DNA of 64,000 nucleotides from Sinobacterium norvegicum (GCF_923077115.1 NZ_CAKLPX010000008.1:1-64000), one strand, 5' to 3'. Counted from the first letter of the stretch, positions 16,655 through 25,986 are shown. Translations and numbers: made by a program. Notes: generated from the sequence alone by a model not told the origin.

Positions 16655-16850
16655 GTATTATTGCCTGCACAATTAAGTAGGTGCCCCTAGTGGGATAATC
16701 GGGAAGTATGGTCGCATACGTGCAATTCCATCGCTGCCCCCGCATCGGTAAAAGAGAGTAGCTTGCATCGCCACTGGGTAATTGACTATCTGGGAAGGCG
16801 CAAGTGTTGTTGTAATACCTCTCTGAGCCCGAAGACCGGCCTGTTTACTA
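16655..16850 (+). promoter_or_regulatory. Cobalamin riboswitch (AdoCbl class)
   Basis: The sequence carries the conserved blocks of a cobalamin riboswitch in order: TAGGTGCCCC (16678-16687), GTGGGATAATCGGGAAGT, a GCTGCCCCCGCATCGGTAA block, GCCACTGGG, GGGAAGGCGC, and the B12 box GCCCGAAGACCGGCC (16826-16840). Outer boundaries are approximate. It ends about 40 bp before the cbtB start, so it should switch off the cobalt-uptake and corrin operon when cobalamin is plentiful, probably through the expression platform at 16850-16889 that includes the cbtB ribosome site. Confidence 0.93.
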
Positions 16851-16889
16851 TTAACCCTTATACGGCACGGTGGGTGCAAAGGAAGTTTT

Positions 16890-17066
16890 ATGTCTACTCA
16901 AGTAGTAAATTCTGCTGGTACAACCTCGTTTTCAACTCTTTCTCAGTCCTTGACTGCAGTCTGTTTTGGCTTTTTAGTGCTATTTTCCGTTGGTTTTTCA
17001 CCAATGGATGTTGCGCATAACGCCGCTCATGATACCCGTCACTCTTTGGCTTTTCCCTGTCATTAA
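16890..17066 (+). CDS. cbtB: Cobalt transporter subunit CbtB
   Basis: A 58-residue protein with one membrane helix (VCFGFLVLFSVGF, about 24-36) and the characteristic histidine-rich CbtB tail HNAAHDTRHSLAFPCH (43-58), expected to bind cobalt. AAGGAAG gives a strong ribosome site at 16879-16885. It is the first gene after the cobalamin riboswitch and lies 91 bp before cbtA, the standard pairing. CbtAB is a predicted cobalt uptake system under B12 riboswitch control. Confidence 0.93.
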   Translation: MSTQVVNSAGTTSFSTLSQSLTAVCFGFLVLFSVGFSPMDVAHNAAHDTRHSLAFPCH

Positions 17067-17157
17067 GCCTGCGCTTAATCTCAAGTTTTTGCTAAAAATT
17101 AAATAGTCATCTCCATCATTTTTTGATGGGGGAGTGTTTTTATGGTTGAGGGTAATC

Positions 17158-17928
17158 ATGTTTTTTCGTGGAATAATTTTTAATGCCATCTTGGTAGGTC
17201 TACTGGCAGGCGTTGTATTAACGGCGGTTCAATTGTTGAGTGTGGTGCCGATTATCTTTGCTGCTGAAAGCTATGAGGTCGCTGAACCTGTCGCTGCTGT
17301 AGCGTCACATAGTCATGCTGAGGGGGTGGCGGCACATCATCATGATACAGAGGCCTGGGGGCCTAAGGACGGGCTGGAGCGAAGTTTATATACCCTGCTG
17401 TCGAATGTGTTAGCCGGTATAGGATTTGCCGCAGTGTTGCTGGCCGTGATGGCTCAGCTTAGTGTGCATAGACTGGTCAGCCCAACATTGGCGGCCGGTG
17501 TGCTTTGGGGCTTATCAGGATTTATTGCCTTTTTTATCTGGCCTGCTATCGGTTTGCCGCCAGAGATTCCAGGGGTTGAGGCTGCTGCGTTGGAATACCG
17601 TCAAGTGTGGTGGGTGCTGGCAGTTGCCTGTGCCGCCGCAGCACTGGCGATAGCTGCTTTTGCACCAGTCATCGTTAAAATCGCCGCGGTGCTGGTTGCT
17701 GCAGTTCCCTTTATCATAGGTGCTCCGCATGCTGATTTGCCGATGTTTAGCCATGAGGATCCTGCCGCTGTTGACGCGCTGACAAGGTTGCATGAGCAGT
17801 TCGTGGTGGCCAGTGGCCTGACAAATTTGCTGTTTTGGTTGGTGCTAGGACTGTCGGCAGCCTTTGCAGTTAGGCGTCTGGTACGCCCTTATCTGGCGGC
17901 TGCGGTGTCACCCAGGAGCGCTGCATAG
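17158..17928 (+). CDS. cbtA: Cobalt transporter subunit CbtA
   Basis: A 256-residue membrane protein started at ATG 17158, with GAGGG six bases upstream; an in-frame GTG at 17134 is less likely. It has the CbtA layout. The first membrane helix (LVGLLAGVVLTAVQLLSVVPIIF) is followed by AAESYE, then a periplasmic histidine-rich loop SHSHAEGVAAHHHD (about 50-63) likely to capture metal, and four more hydrophobic segments. It forms the CbtAB pair with the preceding gene. The cobalamin operon continues 2 bp after its stop codon. Confidence 0.92.
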   Translation: MFFRGIIFNAILVGLLAGVVLTAVQLLSVVPIIFAAESYEVAEPVAAVASHSHAEGVAAHHHDTEAWGPKDGLERSLYTLLSNVLAGIGFAAVLLAVMAQLSVHRLVSPTLAAGVLWGLSGFIAFFIWPAIGLPPEIPGVEAAALEYRQVWWVLAVACAAAALAIAAFAPVIVKIAAVLVAAVPFIIGAPHADLPMFSHEDPAAVDALTRLHEQFVVASGLTNLLFWLVLGLSAAFAVRRLVRPYLAAAVSPRSAA

Positions 17929-17930
17929 CT

Positions 17931-19619
17931 GTGTCTAACTATCCTTTTACGGCGGTTGTTGGTCAGACGGCTTTTAAAAAAGCGTTGATTCTTGCTGCGA
18001 TAAATCCAGCGGTGGGTGGTGTGCTGATCTGCGGCCCAAGAGGTGCCGCTAAGTCGACATTGTCACGTGCTGTTGCTGATGTTTTGCCGAGCGAAGACGC
18101 TGCCTTTGTGACGCTTCCTCTGGGAGCCAGTGAAGAAATGTTAGTCGGTAGCTTGGATTTGCAAAAAGTTTTGGATCAACAGCAGGTGGTTTTTCAACCG
18201 GGGCTGCTGGCCAAGGCCGACGGTGGAGTTCTCTATGTTGATGAGGTCAATCTGTTACCTGATACCTTGGTCGATCAGTTGCTTGATGTGGCAGCGTCGA
18301 AACACAATGTGGTCGAGCGTGATGGTGTCAGCCATCAGCACACAACGGACTTTGTGTTGCTGGGGACGATGAATCCCGATGAGGGTGAATTGCGTGGCCA
18401 GTTACTTGACCGTTTTGGTTTCTGTGTGCAGTTGGGTAATGATTACACCACCGATCAACGAGTTGATATTGTGACTCTGCGTGAGCAGTTTGACGCGGAT
18501 CCATCCGCCTTTATTGATCGGTACCAGGCAGAGCAGTTGGCGCTCAAACGGCGCTTGTTGATGGCGCAGCAGCGCTTGGTTGATGTCCGCTGTGAGCGGG
18601 CATTACGGCTGTCGATAGCGGAGCTATGTCAGCAGGCGGCGGTCGATGGTTTGCGTGCTGACATCGTTTGTCTGCAGGCTGCCAAGGCTCACGCCGCATG
18701 GCAGCAGCGAACAGAGGTAATAGCAGAGGATATAGCGGCGGTGTCTGAGTTGGTGCTCAACCATAGGCGACGGAATATTAAACCGCCATCCCCGCCGTTT
18801 ACTCGCCCTGATCACCCCAGAGATCAGCAGTCTGACCGCTCAGCGGCAGACCAACCGTCATCGGGCAATGAGGCGGCAGGAGAGTGGGGCAGTCTGTCGC
18901 AGCCGGTGGATGGCGATGATGTCAGCAGCGATGTCTATCTGGCAAAACCTGTTGACCGGCAGCGCAGTGAACGCTCGTTAGAGGGTGGAAAGATTAAAGG
19001 CGGCCATATGGGGCGTCAGCAGCAGAGTCGACAGCTGAGTGAAAAAGTAGACTGGTTTGCCACATTGGTTAAAAACGCAGGCCGCCTACCGCTGGCTCAG
19101 TTGGCCTTTAAACGGGCGCGAAGTGGTCTTGATCGGTTGCACTTGATTGTGCTGGATACCTCGGCCTCGGTGGTTGCAGATAAAGGCTTTTTGATCGCCA
19201 AGGCCGCAGCCATGACCATCATAGAACAGGCTTACCTAAAGCGTGAAAGGGTCGCTATTGTGTGTTTTGGTCAACAGCAGGCTTACACTTTAATGCCAGC
19301 TGTTAAGGCGCCAAAACAATGCCGTGATTTCCTCGAGAGTATCGAGGCGGGTGGCGGTACGCCGATGCAGAAAATGTTGCAGTTTGTGCAATCTTTTTTG
19401 CTCGATATTCAGCGTCGTCATCCAGCCACTGAGTGTCAACGTTATCTTTTTACCGATGGACGCAGCAGTCAGTCATTTGAGCAGATGAGTGTGGTCACTA
19501 ACGGCGATCTGGGGCCGTGTATTGTTTTTGATATTGAGCAGTCGGCGGTTAAGCGCGGACGTTGTGCAGAATTGGCAGAGGCATTGGCGGCGCAGTATCA
19601 GCCGCTGTTAATCGCTTAA
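17931..19619 (+). CDS. ChlI/ChlD-like fused chelatase ATPase with VWA domain
   Basis: A 562-residue protein joining a magnesium-chelatase ChlI-type AAA+ ATPase to a ChlD-type von Willebrand A domain. Walker A is GPRGAAKS (35-42), Walker B LYVDEVNLL (101-109), and a sensor segment LLGTMNPDEGELRGQLLDRF follows. A proline- and charge-rich linker covers about 285-365. The VWA domain has the MIDAS motif DTSAS (409-413). It starts with GTG. Together with CobN, encoded in the same operon, it most likely forms the ATP-dependent cobaltochelatase in place of separate CobS/CobT. Partner choice is inferred from context. Confidence 0.85.
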   Translation: MSNYPFTAVVGQTAFKKALILAAINPAVGGVLICGPRGAAKSTLSRAVADVLPSEDAAFVTLPLGASEEMLVGSLDLQKVLDQQQVVFQPGLLAKADGGVLYVDEVNLLPDTLVDQLLDVAASKHNVVERDGVSHQHTTDFVLLGTMNPDEGELRGQLLDRFGFCVQLGNDYTTDQRVDIVTLREQFDADPSAFIDRYQAEQLALKRRLLMAQQRLVDVRCERALRLSIAELCQQAAVDGLRADIVCLQAAKAHAAWQQRTEVIAEDIAAVSELVLNHRRRNIKPPSPPFTRPDHPRDQQSDRSAADQPSSGNEAAGEWGSLSQPVDGDDVSSDVYLAKPVDRQRSERSLEGGKIKGGHMGRQQQSRQLSEKVDWFATLVKNAGRLPLAQLAFKRARSGLDRLHLIVLDTSASVVADKGFLIAKAAAMTIIEQAYLKRERVAIVCFGQQQAYTLMPAVKAPKQCRDFLESIEAGGGTPMQKMLQFVQSFLLDIQRRHPATECQRYLFTDGRSSQSFEQMSVVTNGDLGPCIVFDIEQSAVKRGRCAELAEALAAQYQPLLIA

Positions 19620-19636
19620 TAGATAGAGAATAAGAA

Positions 19637-20230
19637 ATGAGTGAAGAATTACATCGACAAAAATCAATCAAACGCAAGGCGGTTATCGACGCAAAAATTG
19701 CCAAGGCGACAGAACAGCGAGGGGTGTTAATTCTGTTGAAAGGCAATGGCAAGGGCAAGTCGAGCTCGGCCTTTGGTACCATGGCTCGCAGTGTCGGCCA
19801 TGGTAAGCACTGCGCCGTGGTGCAGTTTAGTAAGGGGCGACTAGAGACCGGTGAGTTTAAGCTATTTCATCGCCACCCGCAGATTGATTGGCATGTTATG
19901 GGGCATGGATTTACCTGGGAGACCCAGGACTGTGCCCGGGACATTGCCGCCGCTGAGCAGGCTTGGCAAAAGGCAGCAGAACTACTGGCCGATGATAGTC
20001 TTGACCTGATCGTACTCGATGAAATGAGTTATATGTTCAAGTACGATTATTTATCCGTTGAACCCGTGGTTGCTGCATTGAAGGCCAGGCCGCGAATGCA
20101 GACTGTCATTATTACCGGCCGAACCATGGCCTTGGGCTTACAGGATATTGCCGATACCATCAGTGTGATCCAGGATGAACGTCACGCCTTTCGTTTAGGG
20201 GTGAAGGCGCAGGCGGGGATTGAATACTGA
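19637..20230 (+). CDS. cobO: Cob(I)yrinic acid a,c-diamide adenosyltransferase
   Basis: CobO/BtuR transfers the 5'-deoxyadenosyl group of ATP to reduced corrinoid cobalt. At 197 residues it has normal length. The ATP-binding loop GNGKGKSSSAFG starts at residue 36, followed by QFSKGRLETGE, the HVMGHGFTWETQD motif and LIVLDEMSYMFKYDYL. The stop codon overlaps the cobB start (TGATG), so the two are translationally coupled. Confidence 0.95.
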   Translation: MSEELHRQKSIKRKAVIDAKIAKATEQRGVLILLKGNGKGKSSSAFGTMARSVGHGKHCAVVQFSKGRLETGEFKLFHRHPQIDWHVMGHGFTWETQDCARDIAAAEQAWQKAAELLADDSLDLIVLDEMSYMFKYDYLSVEPVVAALKARPRMQTVIITGRTMALGLQDIADTISVIQDERHAFRLGVKAQAGIEY

Positions 20231-21609
20231 TGACCGATTCAACCTCGCGACAATCATGCCCGACGCTGTTTGTTACTGCACCGGCATCTGGCCAGGGTAA
20301 GACGACAATCACTGCTGGTTTGGCTCGTTTTTTTGCTCGCCAAGGCAAGGTCGTTAGGGTGTTTAAGACCGGGCCGGATTATCTCGATCCTCAAATTTTA
20401 GCGCAGGCTTCTGGTCAGCCTGTTGAGCAGCTCGATATGTGGATGGCCGGCCCAGAGTACTGCCAGCAAAAACTCTATGAGGCGGCGGCAGTTGCCGATT
20501 TAATTCTGATAGAAGGTGCGATGGGCATGTTCGATGGTGAGCCATCGAGCGCAGATCTGGCAGCCTATTTCAATATTCCCATGGCCATTGTCATGGATGT
20601 CAAAGGCATGGCGCAGACCGCTGCCGCAGTGGCCGCAGGGCTGGCTGGCTTTCGTCAGGATATTACCGTGGCCGGCTTAATTGCTAACAATTGCGGCAGT
20701 GAAAGACATGCCCAGTTGATTCACGATGCGCTGCCAGCGACGTTGCCACTGTTGGCGACGTTGGCGCGTAATGAGGCGGTTGCCTTGCCAGAGCGCCACT
20801 TAGGCTTGGTCCAGGCGGCAGAGGTATATGATCAACTGGAAGACTGCTTTGACGCCGCAGCCGACTGGCTGGCAGGCAGTGGTTTTTCTCTGTCAGGGCA
20901 TGCAGTCACCGATTTACCAGCGGCTGTTGCTTTCAGTGCCGGGCGCATAGAGCAACCCGAGAAACTGCTAGCCGGGCGCCATATTGCCATCGCTCGCGAC
21001 CAAGCCTTTAGCTTTATTTATCAGGATAACCTCAGGTTATTGGAGGCAATGGGTGCACGTTTAAGCTTCTTCTCGCCATTGTCTGATACGCAGCTGCCGA
21101 GGGATGTTGATGCCATCTGGCTGCCCGGTGGGTACCCCGAATTACACGGGGCTGCGTTGGCGGCCAATCATTCAATAAAGGCCTGTCTTGTTGAACACCA
21201 TGGTGAGCATAAGCCGATCTTGGCAGAGTGCGGCGGCTTTCTTTATTGCCTGGAGACATTAACCGACCTTGGTGAGCAGCAGCATTCGATGCTGGGCCTG
21301 TTGGATGGCCATGGTTGGATGCGAGGCAAACGTGGTTGTCAGGGCATGCAAACCGCAATGCTGTCAGAGGGTGAGGTGCGAGCCCATGCCCACCACCGGT
21401 CTCGCAGTACCGGCACCACCGAACCGGTCAGCCATGGCCGACGCCAGCGCCACCCTGCACCGGGTGAGGCGATTTATCAGCAGCGAGGCTTAACCGCCAG
21501 CTATTTACATTTATTCTTTGCCTCCAACCCGACTGCCATTGCAGCGTTGTTGGGCGCACACAATAGCCAATCTGTTGTATTGCCGGAGCACTTCGATAAT
21601 GTCGGCTAA
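20230..21609 (+). CDS. cobB: Cobyrinic acid a,c-diamide synthase
   Basis: CobB/CbiA amidates the a and c side chains of the corrin ring using glutamine and ATP. The 459-residue protein has an N-terminal dethiobiotin-synthetase-like ATPase (TAPASGQGKTTITAGLAR, KTGPDYLDP) and a C-terminal class I glutamine amidotransferase with the nucleophile in LAECGGFLYCLE (Cys334) and the late histidine in SYLHLFFASNP. The family splits into hydrogenobyrinate (cob) and cobyrinate (cbi) users; sequence inspection does not say which. It overlaps cobO by one base. Confidence 0.94.
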   Translation: MTDSTSRQSCPTLFVTAPASGQGKTTITAGLARFFARQGKVVRVFKTGPDYLDPQILAQASGQPVEQLDMWMAGPEYCQQKLYEAAAVADLILIEGAMGMFDGEPSSADLAAYFNIPMAIVMDVKGMAQTAAAVAAGLAGFRQDITVAGLIANNCGSERHAQLIHDALPATLPLLATLARNEAVALPERHLGLVQAAEVYDQLEDCFDAAADWLAGSGFSLSGHAVTDLPAAVAFSAGRIEQPEKLLAGRHIAIARDQAFSFIYQDNLRLLEAMGARLSFFSPLSDTQLPRDVDAIWLPGGYPELHGAALAANHSIKACLVEHHGEHKPILAECGGFLYCLETLTDLGEQQHSMLGLLDGHGWMRGKRGCQGMQTAMLSEGEVRAHAHHRSRSTGTTEPVSHGRRQRHPAPGEAIYQQRGLTASYLHLFFASNPTAIAALLGAHNSQSVVLPEHFDNVG

Positions 21610-21659
21610 CCGTGAATTAACAACAGACAATAATTTGATATTTATAGGAGAGATAGTCC

Positions 21660-22334
21660 ATGTTGGTCAGTAGTATTTCGATGATGTTCGCCGGCTTTAC
21701 CCTTGGTTTTATTCACGCCCTCGATGCCGATCATGTGATGGCTGTCACGGCGTTGAGTAATGAAAAACCCGGTTTTAAGAAAACGTTAAAATTCAGTGCC
21801 AGCTGGGCTGTCGGTCATGGCGGTGTGTTGTTGCTCGCCGGCATGGTGTTGTTTGGTCTTGGTGTCGCATTACCAGAAAGCTTGATTTGGTTTGCCGAAT
21901 TGAGTGTTGGCTTTGTGTTGATTGCGGTTGGTCTACTGTGTTTTTGGCGTTTTCGAAAACAGCATATGCAGTTGAAAAGTCACAGGCATGGTGATGTCGA
22001 ACATACCCATTGGCATGAACAGGGACACGCTAATGATAATTCTCAAAAAGCACATGCGCCGGTAATGGTGGGTATGTTACATGGTCTGGCGGGCAGTGCA
22101 CCGGCGCTGGCATTAATCCCCGCTGTTGCCCACGGGCAGCTGTGGTTGGCCGGCGGATACTTGATCGTGTTTTCGGTCGGCGTGATGTTGTCGATGATGC
22201 TGTTCGGTGCCGGCCTGGGCCTGATGCAAAAGCAGTTGCAGCAACGCTTCACCCGGCTGTTTAATCTCAGCCGCTACTTGATTGCCAGTTTCTCGGTGGC
22301 CTTTGGTGGTTACTGGGTGGCGCAAGCGGTCTAA
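21660..22334 (+). CDS. NiCoT-type nickel/cobalt transporter (UreH/HupE-like)
   Basis: A 224-residue membrane permease with about six hydrophobic segments. The NiCoT signature HALDADHV is in the first helix (His19 to His25). A histidine-rich cytoplasmic or periplasmic loop HRHGDVEHTHWHEQGH lies at roughly 107-122, and HGLAGSAPALALIP opens the second half. Its place inside the corrin operon, between cobB and cbiD, points to cobalt. It is a second cobalt uptake route next to CbtAB. A GGAGAG ribosome site precedes the start. Confidence 0.85.
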   Translation: MLVSSISMMFAGFTLGFIHALDADHVMAVTALSNEKPGFKKTLKFSASWAVGHGGVLLLAGMVLFGLGVALPESLIWFAELSVGFVLIAVGLLCFWRFRKQHMQLKSHRHGDVEHTHWHEQGHANDNSQKAHAPVMVGMLHGLAGSAPALALIPAVAHGQLWLAGGYLIVFSVGVMLSMMLFGAGLGLMQKQLQQRFTRLFNLSRYLIASFSVAFGGYWVAQAV

Positions 22335-22372
22335 CTATCGCTGTTAATCATTGATCAATTGGAGGAGGGGGT

Positions 22373-23491
22373 ATGTGGCCAGAAAGCACTGAACAAGCAC
22401 GTCCCCTGCGCAGTGGTTTAACCACCGGTTGTTGTGCCACCGCCTGCTGTATCGCGGCGGCGAATATGCTTTTTTTTCAACAGCTGCAGTCCCGTGTTGA
22501 GGTGCTGCTGCCAAGGGGTAAAAAGGTCGACTTAATCATCGACAGTGTGATCGAACAAAACCAGACCGTTAGAACGGCGACGATTAAAGATGCTGGCGAT
22601 GATCCCGATGTGACCCATGGTGCCGAGGTCTATGTCGAACTGAGTTTAATCGACGCTGCCGAGATTCGGTTTTCAGCGGCTGAGGGCGTGGGCGTCGTCA
22701 CCCGCGAGGGTTTGGCGCTGGCGGTCGGTGAGGCGGCTATCAACCCCGTGCCCCGCCAAATGATAACGGACCACCTGCTACAGATTGCAGAAGTTGCAGC
22801 TTATAACGGCGGTTTTGAGGTTGCTGTTGGCGTTATCAATGGCGAGGCGCTGGCGCAGAAAACCATGAACCCGCGGCTGGGTATTGTCGGTGGGCTGTCG
22901 ATCCTGGGCACTACGGGCATTGTACGACCGTTTTCCTGTTCGGCGTATATTGCCTCTATTCATCAGGGCATCGATGTTGCCAAGGCCAATGGCATTAACC
23001 ATATAGCGGCGACGACCGGCAGTAGCAGCGAGGCTGCCATACGTGACTATTATCAGCTCGGCGACATGGCGTTGATTGAAATGGGTGATTTTGTCGGTGC
23101 GGTATTGAAATACCTACGCAGGGTGCCGGTTGATAAGCTGACGCTGTGTGGCGGCTTCGGCAAGTTGACGAAACTGGCCAATGGCCACTTAGACTTACAC
23201 AGCAAGTCGTCGAGTATTAATTTTGCATATCTGGCCAGTAAGGTCGGTCAGTTGCATGGTTCATCGAATTTGCAGCGACAAGTTTTAGAGGCTAATACCT
23301 CGATTGAAGTACTGGCGATGTGCCAGAAAGAAAGCATCGACTTGGTCTCTTTGGTTTGTCAGGAGGCCCGGCAGGTAGCCGAACAGACCGCGCGAGGACA
23401 GATGTCGATTGAGGTCTTCGCGATCAACCGTCAGGGCAAGATTATTGGCTGTGATAACGCAGCAACCGATTTAGCGGGAGGGCAGCGATGA
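22373..23491 (+). CDS. cbiD: Cobalt-precorrin-5B (C1)-methyltransferase
   Basis: CbiD methylates C1 of the ring after extrusion of the two-carbon fragment. The 372-residue protein begins with the family hallmark LRSGLTTGCCATACCIAA and continues with DAGDDPDVTHG, EGVGVVTREGLAL and NPRLGIVGGLSILGTTGI. In P. aeruginosa-type routes CbiD replaces CobF, and no cobF is present here. An ideal GGAGGAGGG ribosome site precedes the start. The stop overlaps the cobK start by 4 bp (ATGA). Confidence 0.95.
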   Translation: MWPESTEQARPLRSGLTTGCCATACCIAAANMLFFQQLQSRVEVLLPRGKKVDLIIDSVIEQNQTVRTATIKDAGDDPDVTHGAEVYVELSLIDAAEIRFSAAEGVGVVTREGLALAVGEAAINPVPRQMITDHLLQIAEVAAYNGGFEVAVGVINGEALAQKTMNPRLGIVGGLSILGTTGIVRPFSCSAYIASIHQGIDVAKANGINHIAATTGSSSEAAIRDYYQLGDMALIEMGDFVGAVLKYLRRVPVDKLTLCGGFGKLTKLANGHLDLHSKSSSINFAYLASKVGQLHGSSNLQRQVLEANTSIEVLAMCQKESIDLVSLVCQEARQVAEQTARGQMSIEVFAINRQGKIIGCDNAATDLAGGQR

Positions 23492-24219
23492 TACTTATTT
23501 TAGGCGGTACCGGTGACGCCAAGCGTATCGCCGAGGGGTTGATAGCACGCGAAATACCGGTTGTTTATAGCATTGCAGGCCTGGTGCGCGTGCCGAAAAT
23601 GGCATGCGAGGTGTTGGTTGGCGGGTTTAGTCGGCGTGGTGGCTTGGCGCTGTATATGCGTCAACAAGGGGTTAGTCTGGTGCTGGATGCGACGCATCCG
23701 TTTGCCCAGAGAATGAGCGACGCCGCCGCTGTGGCCTGTGATCAGATGTCGGTGCCCTGTTGGCGTTTAGGGCGAGAGCCCTGGCAGCTCAACCAGCCTC
23801 ATCGACTCTTTCATGACTGGCAGTCTTTGTTGTCTGCCGTCATCGATCAGCCCAGGGTATTTTTTACCAGCGGTCAGTTGCCGCCAGTGGTACAGCAGGC
23901 GGTATTAGCCCAGCGCTTTGGTCGTTCTGTATTACGCACCGCGGTGGCGCCGTCATCTATACCGATGCCTGGGCTGACGGTGGAGGTGGCGATAGGGCCG
24001 TTCAGCGTAGAACAGGAGATGGCATTGATGGAAAAACATCACATAGAACTGTTAGTCAGCAAGAACAGCGGTGGCTGGCCAGTGAGTAAATTAGCCGCCG
24101 CCGAACAATTAAATATCCCGGTGTGGTTGTTGCAGCCCCCTGTTTTACCCCTGGTTACAAGGCAATTTAACCACTGGCAAGATTGTGTCGAGGCCGTTGC
24201 TGAAGAGGCTTTGGGTTAA
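23488..24219 (+). CDS. cobK: Precorrin-6A reductase
   Basis: CobK/CbiJ reduces precorrin-6A (or its cobalt form) to the 6B form with NADPH. The 243-residue protein opens with ILILGGTGDAKRIAEGL, followed by the VLDATHPFAQRMSDAA motif and a C-terminal LVSKNSGG(W)PVSKL segment typical of the family. It is translationally coupled to cbiD. Whether the natural substrate carries cobalt (CbiJ role) is open in this mixed operon. Confidence 0.92.
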   Translation: MILILGGTGDAKRIAEGLIAREIPVVYSIAGLVRVPKMACEVLVGGFSRRGGLALYMRQQGVSLVLDATHPFAQRMSDAAAVACDQMSVPCWRLGREPWQLNQPHRLFHDWQSLLSAVIDQPRVFFTSGQLPPVVQQAVLAQRFGRSVLRTAVAPSSIPMPGLTVEVAIGPFSVEQEMALMEKHHIELLVSKNSGGWPVSKLAAAEQLNIPVWLLQPPVLPLVTRQFNHWQDCVEAVAEEALG

Positions 24220-24292
24220 CAAGGTTTGTAGAAAATTTGGAAAAATTATAAACGGAATTAAACGACGTTTTAACGAAATTTAAGGTAAAAAT

Positions 24293-25309
24293 ATGTCAGA
24301 GAATACTGCAGTATCAACCGATAAGATCGATGTTTTCAGCACCGAAGAGCAACCCGCCATACTGTTTGTCGGTCACGGCTCGCGGGATGTTGATGCGGTG
24401 GAAGAGTTTTATCAACTCGCCGATCACTTCCGTCAACGATTCCCCAATCACTTGGTGGAAACCGGCTTTCTAGAATTTGTAAAACCGATTATTGCCGAGG
24501 GTTTAGAAAAATTAATCGACCAAGGTGCCAAGCATATTCAGGCTATTCCCGGTATGTTGATGGCCGGTGGCCACGCAAAAAATGATATTCCCAGTGAGTT
24601 GAACGCGCTGCAACAACAATACGGGGTAAAAATCGATTACGGCGTTGAGCTTGGTGTCGATGCCAAGATGCTGCAGGCTTCTGAGTCGAGGATTGTCGAT
24701 GCAGAAGAACAATTAAAGGCCACCATCGGCGACAGCTATGACCGCAAAGACACGATGTTAGTCGTTGTCGGACGCGGTGCTTCTGATGCCGATGCCAACT
24801 CGAATATCTGTAAAATCACCCGCTTTCTCGAAGAGGGTATGGGCTTTGGCTGGGCCACCACCTGCTATAGTGGCGTCACCACACCGTTGGTACCAGACTG
24901 TCTAGAGCGAGCGCATGGCCTTGGCTTTAAACAGGTTATTGTGTTTCCGTATTTTCTATTCACCGGTCGTCTGGTGAAGAAAATTTATAGCTGGGTAGAC
25001 GATTATGCCGACGCCCACCCCGATGTTGCCGTGGTTAAGGCCTCGTACTTGAACGATCACCCTCTGGTTATCGATACCTTTGTCGATAAGTGGCAGCAGA
25101 TCGAGCAGGGCAACCCTAATATGAACTGTCAGCTGTGTCAGTATCGGGTACAGATTGTCGGCGCCGAGCACAAGGTTGGTGCCGTACAGGAGAGTCATCA
25201 CCACCATGTGCAGGGCATTGGAACCGATGCTGATCACGGTCATCATCACCACCATTCGCACAGCCATGATCATCACGGACACAGCCATAGCCACGACAGT
25301 GAAAAATAA
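24293..25309 (+). CDS. cbiX: Sirohydrochlorin cobaltochelatase, long CbiX type
   Basis: CbiX inserts cobalt into sirohydrochlorin, the first committed step of the early-insertion (anaerobic) route. The 338-residue protein has two chelatase-like halves. The first has ILFVGHGSRD (about 23-32) and AIPGMLMAGGHAKNDIP with the metal histidines; the second has LVVVGRGASDADAN and VIVFPYFLFTGRLVKK. A MxCxxC motif (MNCQLC) follows, the Fe-S ligand motif known in Bacillus CbiX. The protein ends in a histidine-rich tail (about 300-335, over a dozen His). A 73-bp AT-rich gap precedes it, larger than elsewhere in the operon. Confidence 0.92.
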   Translation: MSENTAVSTDKIDVFSTEEQPAILFVGHGSRDVDAVEEFYQLADHFRQRFPNHLVETGFLEFVKPIIAEGLEKLIDQGAKHIQAIPGMLMAGGHAKNDIPSELNALQQQYGVKIDYGVELGVDAKMLQASESRIVDAEEQLKATIGDSYDRKDTMLVVVGRGASDADANSNICKITRFLEEGMGFGWATTCYSGVTTPLVPDCLERAHGLGFKQVIVFPYFLFTGRLVKKIYSWVDDYADAHPDVAVVKASYLNDHPLVIDTFVDKWQQIEQGNPNMNCQLCQYRVQIVGAEHKVGAVQESHHHHVQGIGTDADHGHHHHHSHSHDHHGHSHSHDSEK

Positions 25310-25347
25310 TGCCAGCCTTAGCCGTCCTAATAGGGAGTCGATAGCCG

Positions 25348-25986
25348 ATGTTTGACTATGAACTGGATCCGAAGGCGATTGAGCAACAGAGCTTTCGTCA
25401 AATTCGACAGCTGGTATCGCTTGAACAATACAATGTTGAGCAGCAACAGGTTGTGATGCGTGTTGTTCATAGTCTCGGCATGCCGGAGTTGGCTGAGCAG
25501 GTGCGTTTCAGTGCCGCGGCCTGTCAGCAAGGCTGCCAGGCTTTGGCAGCGGGAAACGCCATTTTATGTGATGTTGAGATGGTAAAGCAGGGCATAACCA
25601 AGCGGATGATTACTCAGCCGCCGCTGTGTTTCCTCAACGATTCGACCGTGGCTGCGAGAGCCAAGGCCTTGGGTGAAACACGGTCGATGGCCGCCTTAGA
25701 GTTATGGCGACCCCAGTTGAAAGGCAGTGTTGTTGTCATCGGTAATGCACCGACGGCGTTGTTTCGTCTGCTCGAAATGATTGCTAACGGTGCCGATAAG
25801 CCGGCGCTAATTATCGGTATGCCTGTCGGCTTCGTCGGTGCGGCTGAGTCCAAGCAAGCGTTGTGGGATTGTCACCGAGAGCTCGGTGTCGACTGTATTA
25901 CGTTACTGGGGCGTCAAGGCGGCAGTGCGGTTTCGTCGGCCAGCTGTAATGCGCTGTTACGCTGCAATATCGGCGAGTTGTATTGA
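25348..25986 (+). CDS. cobH: Precorrin-8X methylmutase
   Basis: CobH/CbiC moves the C11 methyl group to C12, forming hydrogenobyrinic (or cobyrinic) acid. Normal length, 212 residues. The catalytic histidine is His41 in VMRVVHSLGMPELAEQVRFS, followed by ILCDVEMVKQGI and GMPVGFVGAAESK. It ends one base before the cobL start. It cannot be told from sequence whether the substrate already carries cobalt. Confidence 0.94.
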   Translation: MFDYELDPKAIEQQSFRQIRQLVSLEQYNVEQQQVVMRVVHSLGMPELAEQVRFSAAACQQGCQALAAGNAILCDVEMVKQGITKRMITQPPLCFLNDSTVAARAKALGETRSMAALELWRPQLKGSVVVIGNAPTALFRLLEMIANGADKPALIIGMPVGFVGAAESKQALWDCHRELGVDCITLLGRQGGSAVSSASCNALLRCNIGELY

